IMG/VR virus record: IMGVR_UViG_3300047491_000255
Span: 60,819-124,818 of that record
Strand: one strand, 5' to 3'
DNA from: a virus
Length of the DNA stretch: 64,000 bases
The notes under the pieces were generated by a model. That model worked only from the letters and a program-made list of their open reading frames with translations. It made no database searches and was not told the DNA's origin. Position numbers and translations under genes: made by a program. This document shows, in pieces, positions 14,743-21,786 of this stretch; position 1 is the stretch's first letter; the number at the start of each line of letters is the position of its first letter.

Positions 14743-15918
14743 TTACTTGAACGCTTCGCTGACATCTGGAGCCGACTGCCAGATGGAGCTAATGTCGACG
14801 CCTTCCGCACCAGCGGAGGCGACTCTCGGCTGCCCGCCGAGTTTCGATATGCCGGCCTTCTTCTGTGAAGCCTCGACCTTGCGGTCTGAGGTCACCGCTG
14901 TCATCCCTTCGGAGAACAGCACAGAAGCCAACCGTTCGTCTGCTTCAGGGTCAGGAGCAACCTCATCCTCCATCGCAGCGCTAAGCTCGATGTCGAACTC
15001 ATTCATTCCCTTCCTCGTTGCAGAAGCTTTCTTCTCGTCGACCTTATCGCCGACCTTCTCGTCAATCTTCTCGCCATCAGCGGCAACCTTGGGCTGCTCA
15101 TCTGAACCAGGCTTTTCGATAACAGGCTTGAGTTGAGACTCGGTAGCAGCCTTCTTCTCTTCGGTCTTTTCGACCTTGTCTTCGACCTTCTCATCTGCTG
15201 CTTTCTTCTCTTTCTTCTCGTCCTTCTCGTCTACCTTCTTCTGGATGAAGTCGGGGAGAGCGGCTTTGATAGCTTCAGAGACGATAGCGGCAATCATCGC
15301 CTTCATATCCTTGCCATCATCCTTCTCCTCAACCTTTTCATCGGCTGCTGCCTTCTTATCTTCTACCTTCTCCTCAACCTTTTCATCGGCTGCTGCCTTC
15401 TTATCATCCTTCTCCTCAACCTTTTCGTCGGCTGCTACCTTCTTATCTTCTACCTTCTCATCAGCCGCCTTCTTCTCATCAGCCGCATCCTCGTCCTTTT
15501 CGTCGACCTTCTCATCTTCGGCATAAAGCTTCTGCGTATCGGCGAAACGCTGAAGTGTGCGATCCATTGCCTGAGGACCCATAGCCATAAAGTCATGAGC
15601 CTGTGCCTCAACTACATCGTCGTCGACCTTCTCGCCGAGCAACAACATAGCCACACGAACTGCTTTATTGGCAGCGACACGCACAGAAGCGACAGTCGGG
15701 GACCGACCCCACACCTCTGGCACGCCAAAACCAATATCATCACGGCTGTCATCCTGCCACTGATGGCGCATGTCAGGAAGTTCGTGATTCACCTGCTGCT
15801 TGAAAGTGTGATACTGATCCCAACTTGGGTCCCTGCGGTCAGGCTGGTTGACATTGCCGGGATAAGGGGTTTGATCTGCCGCTGACCGGACACGGGATGT
15901 AAGTCTAACTCTATTCAT
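14743..15918 (-). CDS. K/E/D-rich prohead core or scaffold-like protein, 391 aa
   Basis: Start at 15918 after AAGGAGGATAG. Residues 90-320 are low-complexity, with repeated VEDKKAAADEKVEEK-type units interrupted by one helical block (MIAAIVSEAIKAALPDFIQK). The N-terminus (MNRVRLTSRVRSAADQTPYPGN) carries the basic helix plus Ala-Ala pattern shared by several head-locus proteins. Highly charged helical proteins next to the capsid gene are typical of scaffolding or core proteins that the maturation protease removes. Family not recognised. Confidence 0.6.
   Translation of the reverse strand: MNRVRLTSRVRSAADQTPYPGNVNQPDRRDPSWDQYHTFKQQVNHELPDMRHQWQDDSRDDIGFGVPEVWGRSPTVASVRVAANKAVRVAMLLLGEKVDDDVVEAQAHDFMAMGPQAMDRTLQRFADTQKLYAEDEKVDEKDEDAADEKKAADEKVEDKKVAADEKVEEKDDKKAAADEKVEEKVEDKKAAADEKVEEKDDGKDMKAMIAAIVSEAIKAALPDFIQKKVDEKDEKKEKKAADEKVEDKVEKTEEKKAATESQLKPVIEKPGSDEQPKVAADGEKIDEKVGDKVDEKKASATRKGMNEFDIELSAAMEDEVAPDPEADERLASVLFSEGMTAVTSDRKVEASQKKAGISKLGGQPRVASAGAEGVDISSIWQSAPDVSEAFK
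15176..15530. repeat. degenerate tandem repeats within the scaffold-like gene
   Basis: Units built on the codons for ADEKVEEK and DKKAAADEK are repeated many times with small changes; on the plus strand they read as TTC/CTT/CTC-rich sequence. A similar short tract occurs in the neighbouring gene near 16215-16290. Confidence 0.75.
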
Positions 15919-15946
15919 GTTTTCTATCCTCCTTGTGTGATACTTC

Positions 15947-16447
15947 TTATGATTTTGATTCGAACTTAGCCACACGAGCGTCAATCGAATCGGCGATCCT
16001 GTCGATACGCAGAGCCATTGCCGTCCGTCCAGACTTCTCAAGATATTCCGCCACAGCATCCAACCGGGCAGACGCACTCTTCAGCCGAGCCACATAACCC
16101 GTCGGAGCTGCATCCAACATTGAATCGTCGGTTGTCAGTTCCGTTCCGTGTTCGAGGTCCTCAACTTCGGTAAGAGATTTCTGCGTGATCTGTTCCTCCA
16201 CGCCATCCGGGTCAACCAAGGACGCCTTCTTCTCGTCCTTCTCGTCAACCTTCTCGTCAATCTCCTCGTCATCAGAATCATCAGCAGCTTTGAGCTTCAA
16301 CTCAAGCGCTTCGATCTGAGCCGCAAGAACCTGACGCTCGCTCGCTTCCTTCTTGTCGGCTTCATCTGCCGAATCATCCTTGTCAGCAGCGAAACGACTC
16401 TCAAGTGCGGCAACTCTCCGTGCCAAGTTTGTCATGTCTATGCTCAT
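15947..16447 (-). CDS. acidic coiled-coil head-locus protein, 166 aa
   Basis: N-terminal helix with LARRVAALESRFAADKD, a coiled-coil stretch (RQVLAAQIEALELKLKAADD), an acidic DEKVDEKDEKK tract like that of the downstream gene, and a C-terminal helix RLDAVAEYLEKSGRTAMALR followed by IDRIADSID. The last pattern recurs in phage head-associated proteins. Candidate core or scaffold component by context. Confidence 0.55.
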   Translation of the reverse strand: MSIDMTNLARRVAALESRFAADKDDSADEADKKEASERQVLAAQIEALELKLKAADDSDDEEIDEKVDEKDEKKASLVDPDGVEEQITQKSLTEVEDLEHGTELTTDDSMLDAAPTGYVARLKSASARLDAVAEYLEKSGRTAMALRIDRIADSIDARVAKFESKS

Positions 16448-16509
16448 TCAAATTCCTCCGTTTTTTCTTCACTTCCGAATATGGAAGCAGCACACTGCTT
16501 ACAACCATA

Positions 16510-16526
16510 TACAAAATATAAAGAAA
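16510..16526 (-). promoter_or_regulatory. AT-rich promoter-like element upstream of head genes
   Basis: Minus strand TTTCTTTATATTTTGTA. A near copy (15 of 17 bases) lies at 24110-24126 upstream of another head-locus gene. Position and similarity suggest a late promoter; this is inference. Confidence 0.35.
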
Positions 16527-16548
16527 TTATTACAGTTTGAGTTGTTAA

Positions 16549-16851
16549 TTATTCGCCGAGAAGTTCACGGGCGAGTGTTACGAGCTTCTTCGCAACCTTC
16601 ACCTTGTCCGCCTCGGAAACCGGCCAATTGTTATTCGCCTTGGCATTCTGATCGCCCTGATCTTTGAGATCAGCAGCGCCAGCAGGACGGCTCTCATTCA
16701 CCGTCTCCTTATCTTCCTTTGCCGCCTTGTCCGCCTCGCTAACCAGACCAGCATCATCAATTGCCTTCACAGACTTCTCTAAGCCTTCAACGGCTGCGAG
16801 AACTCCAGCAACGACGGTATCATCCCTACTTGTCATTCTGTCTCTGCTCAT
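16549..16851 (-). CDS. small acidic head-locus protein, 100 aa
   Basis: Helical, Lys/Glu/Ala-rich (VLAAVEGLEKSVKAIDDAGL, DKVKVAKKLVTLARELLGE) with a low-complexity middle. The C-terminal VAKKLVTLARELLG resembles the amphipathic helices at the start of other proteins here. No family recognised. Confidence 0.55.
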   Translation of the reverse strand: MSRDRMTSRDDTVVAGVLAAVEGLEKSVKAIDDAGLVSEADKAAKEDKETVNESRPAGAADLKDQGDQNAKANNNWPVSEADKVKVAKKLVTLARELLGE

Positions 16852-16924
16852 TTCTTCATCCTTCTTTCTGCGGTTTATAACCGCCGTTGTTTTAACACTC
16901 GCCCCCTTTTAAGGGAGCGAGACT

Positions 16925-17467
16925 CTATATGTGAACAGCAGGATTCATTAAGTTGATTCCTGCTTTCGCAAATAAATCATCCCAATCTGTGTAACCAGAA
17001 AATAACTTCCCATTCGCCGTAATATCGAGCCTTCCGAAAGTCTCTCCATTACTAGCAGTCGTCCGAGTGATTGTAGCAGACCAAACAACACCATTTGTTA
17101 CACCACTGGCAACTTGCCCTTTTGCTCTCCCACCATATCTAGCAGCAACCTTCTGCATGATCCGGCGAACCTTCGACAAGAACTCTGATTGAGGCATACC
17201 AGCCGCTGCTTGCCTTTCATATGCCTTCTTCATGCCCTTCTCGTTCGTATTCAGCCTGTGACGAGTCTTAGGATTTATAACCACATACCGCCTATCTCCA
17301 AGATAATCATCATAATCTCCGATAGCCCAAACATCTGTATAGCCCGGAAGACCTTCAACAACTACCTTATCTCCATGCTTAAACTTCGGCTTAGGTCCTC
17401 CAGGAGCCGCAAGTCCAAAACCGGCTACGACCCTCTCAGCAATTCTCATCTCATTAAGTGGATTCAT
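16925..17467 (-). CDS. head-locus protein with targeting-like N-terminus, 180 aa
   Basis: Begins MNPLNEMRIAERVVAGFGLA, matching the RIAxRVxxxF pattern of other genes in this block. An SH3/KOW-like segment (FKHGDKVVVEGLPGYTDVW) follows, then a basic region and a beta-rich C-terminus (GRLDITANGKLFSGYTDWDD). Start chosen for the AGGGGAATCG site. Function unknown; probably a virion protein by context. Confidence 0.55.
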   Translation of the reverse strand: MNPLNEMRIAERVVAGFGLAAPGGPKPKFKHGDKVVVEGLPGYTDVWAIGDYDDYLGDRRYVVINPKTRHRLNTNEKGMKKAYERQAAAGMPQSEFLSKVRRIMQKVAARYGGRAKGQVASGVTNGVVWSATITRTTASNGETFGRLDITANGKLFSGYTDWDDLFAKAGINLMNPAVHI

Positions 17468-17480
17468 CGATTCCCCTTTT

Positions 17481-17643
17481 TCACACTGAACCATTTTCCT
17501 TTGCGAACTTCTCGATCTTAGCCCAACTAACTTCCATCCAACCAGCCGCCTCGACTCCCTGCCCCTGCATTGATTGCCAACTAAACACTGTTATCACATT
17601 TGATCCATGAAGCGATAGAAATCAATTCTCTGGCTATATTCAT
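17481..17643 (-). pseudogene. small gene interrupted by a frameshift
   Basis: ATGA-coupled start at 17643 gives MNIARELISIASWIKCDNSV and a stop. The next frame continues with convincing coding sequence (SNVITVFSWQSMQGQGVEAA, then WMEVSWAKIEKFAKENGSV) to a stop at 17481. A single-base shift near 17605-17615 would join them into one protein of about 53 aa whose start resembles the other N-terminal helices of this block. Could be a real mutation, an assembly error or recoding; no slippery site is obvious. Confidence 0.5.
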
Positions 17644-18230
17644 AGATACCCAATCACCAAGTCTCGAACTACAATATCGCCCGATCCATGAGTCGCACCC
17701 TTTTTATTTACAATGGCGATGGTCTTACCATTACGAGTCTTAATCATCCAACACATGTAGTCGCCACTATCATCTAGAGTCACCTTGCCGATATTCATCC
17801 TCTCCAATGGATGACGCAATGACAAGAAGCTGTTGTTTCTCACAACACCCGCAACTACCTCAAGATCAACATCAGCCGCCGTCTTATCCTCTGATGCCAC
17901 AATCGGATGACGAATCCCTTCATCTGTAATGATGAAGCATTTTCTTCCGGACGTCACGACATAGCCTCCTTCTGAAGGCTTCGGAACGTCCTTGAAGAAT
18001 TTATCCTTCCACCCAACAGGAAACTCGGCACCATGTATGTAGACAAAGACAGCATCTCCGTAACCTAATCCACCAAATCCAATCGTCTTGGCAGAAAGAG
18101 ACTGGTATTTGATTCCAGCCTTGGACAAACGAGAGATAACATCTCTCTTCGCCTTTGAGACAAGTCCAGGATCGCCTGCTGCCGAAACCATACGAGAGAT
18201 GATTCTATCAATTATGAGTGATTCATTCAT
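17640..18230 (-). CDS. head-locus protein with targeting-like N-terminus, 196 aa
   Basis: Starts MNESLIIDRIISRMVSAAGD, an amphipathic helix ending in Ala-Ala like its neighbours. A beta-rich domain with YGDAVFVYIHGAEFPVGWKD and GKTIAIVNKKGATHGSGDIV follows. ATGA overlaps at both ends place it in the same operon as the protease candidate. Family not recognised. Confidence 0.55.
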   Translation of the reverse strand: MNESLIIDRIISRMVSAAGDPGLVSKAKRDVISRLSKAGIKYQSLSAKTIGFGGLGYGDAVFVYIHGAEFPVGWKDKFFKDVPKPSEGGYVVTSGRKCFIITDEGIRHPIVASEDKTAADVDLEVVAGVVRNNSFLSLRHPLERMNIGKVTLDDSGDYMCWMIKTRNGKTIAIVNKKGATHGSGDIVVRDLVIGYL

Positions 18231-19225
18231 ACCAATCTCCCTGCAATTTTCCACAAACGATCTTCGCGCATGCGCCGGGCAATCTCAGCCTGAGCCACCC
18301 TCAATACAATCATCCCGCTCTTGTCTGCCACGCGCAACTTAAAAATGTCTTCCATCGCAATATGCAGCTTCTCAGTCGGGAATTCCAAGATGTTGGATGC
18401 AAACTTAGGAAGTTCGCTCACGTAATGATTTAGAACTGCTCCGTAGAAGGCGGGACGCTCAACCCATGACGCCTCGATGAACTTCACCGACTTGGGATCC
18501 CCAACCCTCTTCCCATACTTATCAACAATCGTGCGTCCGCATAACTCTGCTACAACACGTTCAACACCCTGTTTGTCTATGAACTTCGCCAACAACTCAT
18601 GGTCAAGGTGACGACAATTCGGGGTATTGTCCCCCATGACCTTGCCGCAACGGGAGCATGTCACCCAGTCCGCCAAGCAGCCCATGCTCATTGTTGTCAG
18701 TTCGCCACTGGCAATCTTCTTGACGAGCCGGTCATGCTTGCGATCCGTTGCGACAAGGATGTCGCAATAGAAGATATTCGCCGTCCGACCTTCCTTGTCG
18801 ATATAAGTCAGTGGACGAAGCACCGCATCCAACAACTTGCCCTTGGATAACTCAGGAACCTGAACGTGTTCGAGATAGTTTTCACCACCGACAAAAGTTC
18901 TGAACGTAGCCAGCAATACTTCATTGGTCCAAGCATTACCATTATTATTCACCAATTCATTACATGCCGGCTTGATGAGATAACCATTATCTTCTGTCTC
19001 TACCGAGGCGACAATGGTAACATGAGTAAATAAATACTTGTCTGCGGAGAACTTACTCCAGTCTACTTCCAAGTTCCTAGCGACTCGCATCCGCCCACAA
19101 CCAGATGCAAGACGACTCCACTCCTGACGAGGGTTCATCAGGACAGTGGCAATAGGCATATCGAGAGACACTGATCGTGCTCCCGCCGCCGCCAAACAAC
19201 TATCGCCCGTGCATCTTCTGTTCAT
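18227..19225 (-). CDS. candidate prohead maturation protease with zinc motif, 332 aa
   Basis: Central region contains FVGGENYLEHVQ (candidate catalytic His), DILVATDRKHDRLVKKIASG and LTTMSMGC, where the S-x-G is the expected nucleophile region of HK97/herpes-type prohead proteases. A CSRCGKV...NCRHL zinc-like motif is inserted after it, followed by ELCGRTIV and FIEASWVERPAFYGAVL. The layout matches prohead proteases of large phages as I know them. It lies with internal proteins that carry short N-terminal helices ending in Ala-Ala, possible substrates. Start at the ATGA overlap. Confidence 0.62.
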   Translation of the reverse strand: MNRRCTGDSCLAAAGARSVSLDMPIATVLMNPRQEWSRLASGCGRMRVARNLEVDWSKFSADKYLFTHVTIVASVETEDNGYLIKPACNELVNNNGNAWTNEVLLATFRTFVGGENYLEHVQVPELSKGKLLDAVLRPLTYIDKEGRTANIFYCDILVATDRKHDRLVKKIASGELTTMSMGCLADWVTCSRCGKVMGDNTPNCRHLDHELLAKFIDKQGVERVVAELCGRTIVDKYGKRVGDPKSVKFIEASWVERPAFYGAVLNHYVSELPKFASNILEFPTEKLHIAMEDIFKLRVADKSGMIVLRVAQAEIARRMREDRLWKIAGRLV

Positions 19226-19971
19226 TTCTTGAATGCCTTTAAGTCGGGGTGAGTGCCATTCTCCGTCATCTGCTTCCACTTCTCAATATCCGCTCCGAAA
19301 GCTCCCGGATGAGTGCTCTTCACCCCCATTTCATGTCTCATCTGATGGTACGAATACGAATACTCGGCCATCTCACGTATAGGCTTATCCGCGTACTCAC
19401 GAGCCATTTGTCTCGATGTCTCGCTCGCTTCATCCATCCACTTCTTGTCCTTGACAGTCTTCTGTCCCCATGCCTTCTGAGCCTTGGCCATCTCAACACA
19501 GGCTCCCCAAGCCTTCTCGTTAGTCGGCTTGCCTCCGATACTATCGGGAGCCTTCAACTCATCACTCTTCTTTGTCTCATATTTCTTGGCAGGAGAATCT
19601 TTCTTATCAGTCTTCACAACCTTATGATTAGATCGATTTGCGTCAGGATGCTCTTTCATGTACTTGTCAAAAGCGTCTTGGGTAGGGAAGTCCATACCGA
19701 GGACTTCCTTAGCAAGAAAAAGCAACTCTTTTGCTAATTTGCTGTTGTCCATTCCACTTCTCCACTTCTTGAACTGTTCGATCTCTACTTCTTCAAGAGA
19801 CACCTTCCGTCCAACCTTACGCTCCAGAGTCGCCCATTCCCGCATGATCTGACGGTAACGCATCTGAACCTGTGCTTTGGAGATTTCTCCATCACAATGC
19901 AAATTCTCTGGGCTTAGACGATTTGCCAGCCCAAAGAACTGCTTCATGATGTTTTGATGACTTTCTGCCAT
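19222..19971 (-). CDS. FPTQDAF-module protein, 249 aa
   Basis: Residues 74-115 (MDNSKLAKELLFLAKEVLGM followed by DFPTQDAFDKYMKEHPDANR) are nearly identical, in protein and DNA, to part of the gene at 19992. The N-terminal 70 residues are helical and charged; the C-terminal part contains KAWGACVEMAKAQKAWG. Probably an internal head or virion-associated protein by context. The MDNSKLAK segment may once have been a gene start, now fused to an upstream frame. Confidence 0.55.
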   Translation of the reverse strand: MAESHQNIMKQFFGLANRLSPENLHCDGEISKAQVQMRYRQIMREWATLERKVGRKVSLEEVEIEQFKKWRSGMDNSKLAKELLFLAKEVLGMDFPTQDAFDKYMKEHPDANRSNHKVVKTDKKDSPAKKYETKKSDELKAPDSIGGKPTNEKAWGACVEMAKAQKAWGQKTVKDKKWMDEASETSRQMAREYADKPIREMAEYSYSYHQMRHEMGVKSTHPGAFGADIEKWKQMTENGTHPDLKAFKK

Positions 19972-19991
19972 GACTTCTCCAATTTCCTGAA

Positions 19992-20999
19992 TTAGCTGCC
20001 GCTACTCTTCAAACGATCCTCGATGTGCTTCCGAGTCTCCGGGCTTAACGAGTTCCACTTGACTGGCTTGCCAAGATGACTCCCCTCTTTGCCCTCACCC
20101 CATTGAGAAACTCCACGCCCACCCTCACTTAAAGTCAGCATTGGAACCGAACCCTTGCTCACAGACGATTCCCAATCTTTGCCCTCTACGACAACCGCAT
20201 ACCTATCCAAAGTATCTCCACCACCATCGTAAACCCTGATCTTGGTATCATCCTTGTCGCCTTTGGACATCTTCCCGAAACTGTGAGTATGCTCTGATTT
20301 TGGAATTGACGTTTGCTTGGGAGCATCATTCATCTGATTGAATTTGACAATCTCATCGTTCGTCAAATCATTCGGGTCTTTCTTGTAGTGCTTCCCTATC
20401 TCCTTCATCTTCTGCTTATTCTTGCGCCGCTGCATCAAATTCATCGGATGAGTCTCAGGCTTGCCAGAATTAGTCTTCACAACTTTGTGATGGCTCCTGT
20501 TAGCGTCAGGATGCTCTTTCATGTACTTGTCAAAAGCGTCTTGGGTAGGGAAGTCCATACCGAGGACTTCCTTAGCAAGAAAAAGCAACTGTGAAGCTAT
20601 CTTGCTCGTATTCATAGTTGTCCTCACTGATGCTTCACGGTAATTCACCAAGGATATGAAAGCATTCGCTATCGAATCCACAATGGCCTTCGCGTCGAAT
20701 GGCTGCCGATCCTGAACCGGGACTGGATGTCGGGCAGGCCCGAAGTGAGCATCCACCAGAACCTTGCCGGGGTAGTAACTCCCCTCGTAAAGTTCGATTT
20801 CCAATGGAATCGAATGAAGCATGTCCAAAACGAATTTCGGAGCCCTGATTCTTCCACCAGACGCCACAGCCCGCCCACCCCGCCTACTGATCTCTCGAAC
20901 AACCTGCGGAATGAGTTTCTTGATGTCGTCGGAAAGAAACCAGTCCTCGCCCGCCACGAATCTTCGCGCCACTCGTTCGGCAATACGCTTCTCGTTCAT
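19992..20999 (-). CDS. FPTQDAF-module fusion protein, 335 aa
   Basis: Starts MNEKRIAERVARRFVAGED, the clearest example of the shared N-terminal helix. Residues 1-125 form one domain (LDMLHSIPLEIELYEGSYYPG), then an internal MNTSKIASQLLFLAKEVLGM followed by DFPTQDAFDKYMKEHPDANR begins a second unit that looks like a separate gene start fused in frame. The C-terminus has beta strands (RYAVVVEGKDWESSVSKG). The second unit has possible ribosome-binding-like sequence nearby, so internal initiation is possible. Confidence 0.55.
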   Translation of the reverse strand: MNEKRIAERVARRFVAGEDWFLSDDIKKLIPQVVREISRRGGRAVASGGRIRAPKFVLDMLHSIPLEIELYEGSYYPGKVLVDAHFGPARHPVPVQDRQPFDAKAIVDSIANAFISLVNYREASVRTTMNTSKIASQLLFLAKEVLGMDFPTQDAFDKYMKEHPDANRSHHKVVKTNSGKPETHPMNLMQRRKNKQKMKEIGKHYKKDPNDLTNDEIVKFNQMNDAPKQTSIPKSEHTHSFGKMSKGDKDDTKIRVYDGGGDTLDRYAVVVEGKDWESSVSKGSVPMLTLSEGGRGVSQWGEGKEGSHLGKPVKWNSLSPETRKHIEDRLKSSGS

Positions 21000-21078
21000 C
21001 GTTCTTATATCCCTTGTATGATGAAGGGCTGGCGGGCGACGGTGATCGCCCTCGGAAACCAGCCCTCGGGAACCGATC

Positions 21079-21333
21079 TTACGAATGATTGACGGTTGGC
21101 GGACGATAAGCACCCTTGTTGCGCTTCGTGCTTGTCACCCCACCAAGGGCAACATTCTTGCCGACGAACTCGTTCGTGTCTTCCACCACTGTCGGCTGCT
21201 TCTGCCCGCCAACAGAGTTGAAGTTCGTAACCCGAGCCGGAGTCGCAACCTTGTTCTTCCCAAGGAACGTGATTGCCTCGTCCTCACGAACTCGACCAGC
21301 CGTAACTGTCTGATATGCCTTCGAATATACCAT
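21079..21333 (-). CDS. hypothetical small protein, 84 aa
   Basis: Beta-rich, low-complexity protein (AYQTVTAGRVREDEAITFLG, NFNSVGGQKQPTVVED). Good site AGGAGGG before the ATG. In its place before other head genes it may be a minor virion protein. No family recognised. Confidence 0.6.
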   Translation of the reverse strand: MVYSKAYQTVTAGRVREDEAITFLGKNKVATPARVTNFNSVGGQKQPTVVEDTNEFVGKNVALGGVTSTKRNKGAYRPPTVNHS

Positions 21334-21379
21334 CTTCCTACCCTCCTTTTTCTTCCAAAGTTGGAAGATTTTTGTTTCC

Positions 21380-21751
21380 TTATACCACCGTCACATCAGA
21401 TGACGATCTCGCACCTTGCGATCCAAACCTTCTATTATTCGTTGCCGTTACAAGGGCTTCAATCGCAAGTCTCTCGCCGTTATCCTGCACCTGAATCTTC
21501 ATCATGTCCCGACCGATGACCTCGATCTGCCTTCCAAGAACTTGAGGATTGTCACTAGTGACCAATCCTTGCATCTCCTCAGAGTTGCCCAAGAAGTTGT
21601 TCTTGAGCCACGGTCTGCGAGAATACACGTAGGTGTAGAACAGTTCACATGCCGTCAACTCAGCAGAAGGATTCACCGCCGGATTGAGACGAAGCGAACG
21701 TGCGATTGAAATTACCCATTGTGCGTATTCCCAGTTGTTGATACCTATCAT
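21380..21751 (-). CDS. hypothetical head-locus protein, 123 aa
   Basis: N-terminal helices (NWEYAQWVISIARSLRLNPA, AELTACELFYTYVYSRRPWL) and a C-terminal strand-rich half ending in a Ser-rich tail. A ribosome-binding site AAAAGGAGACGC precedes it. I recognise no family. Confidence 0.6.
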   Translation of the reverse strand: MIGINNWEYAQWVISIARSLRLNPAVNPSAELTACELFYTYVYSRRPWLKNNFLGNSEEMQGLVTSDNPQVLGRQIEVIGRDMMKIQVQDNGERLAIEALVTATNNRRFGSQGARSSSDVTVV

Positions 21752-21786
21752 AATGCGTCTCCTTTTCTAAGTTGCAAACTGATTAC

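Noticed and set aside
15133-15885. Long plus-strand frames opposite the K/E/D-rich gene
   Set aside because: These Leu- or Ser-rich frames are the complement of the AAG/GAA/GAC repeats and have no start signals.
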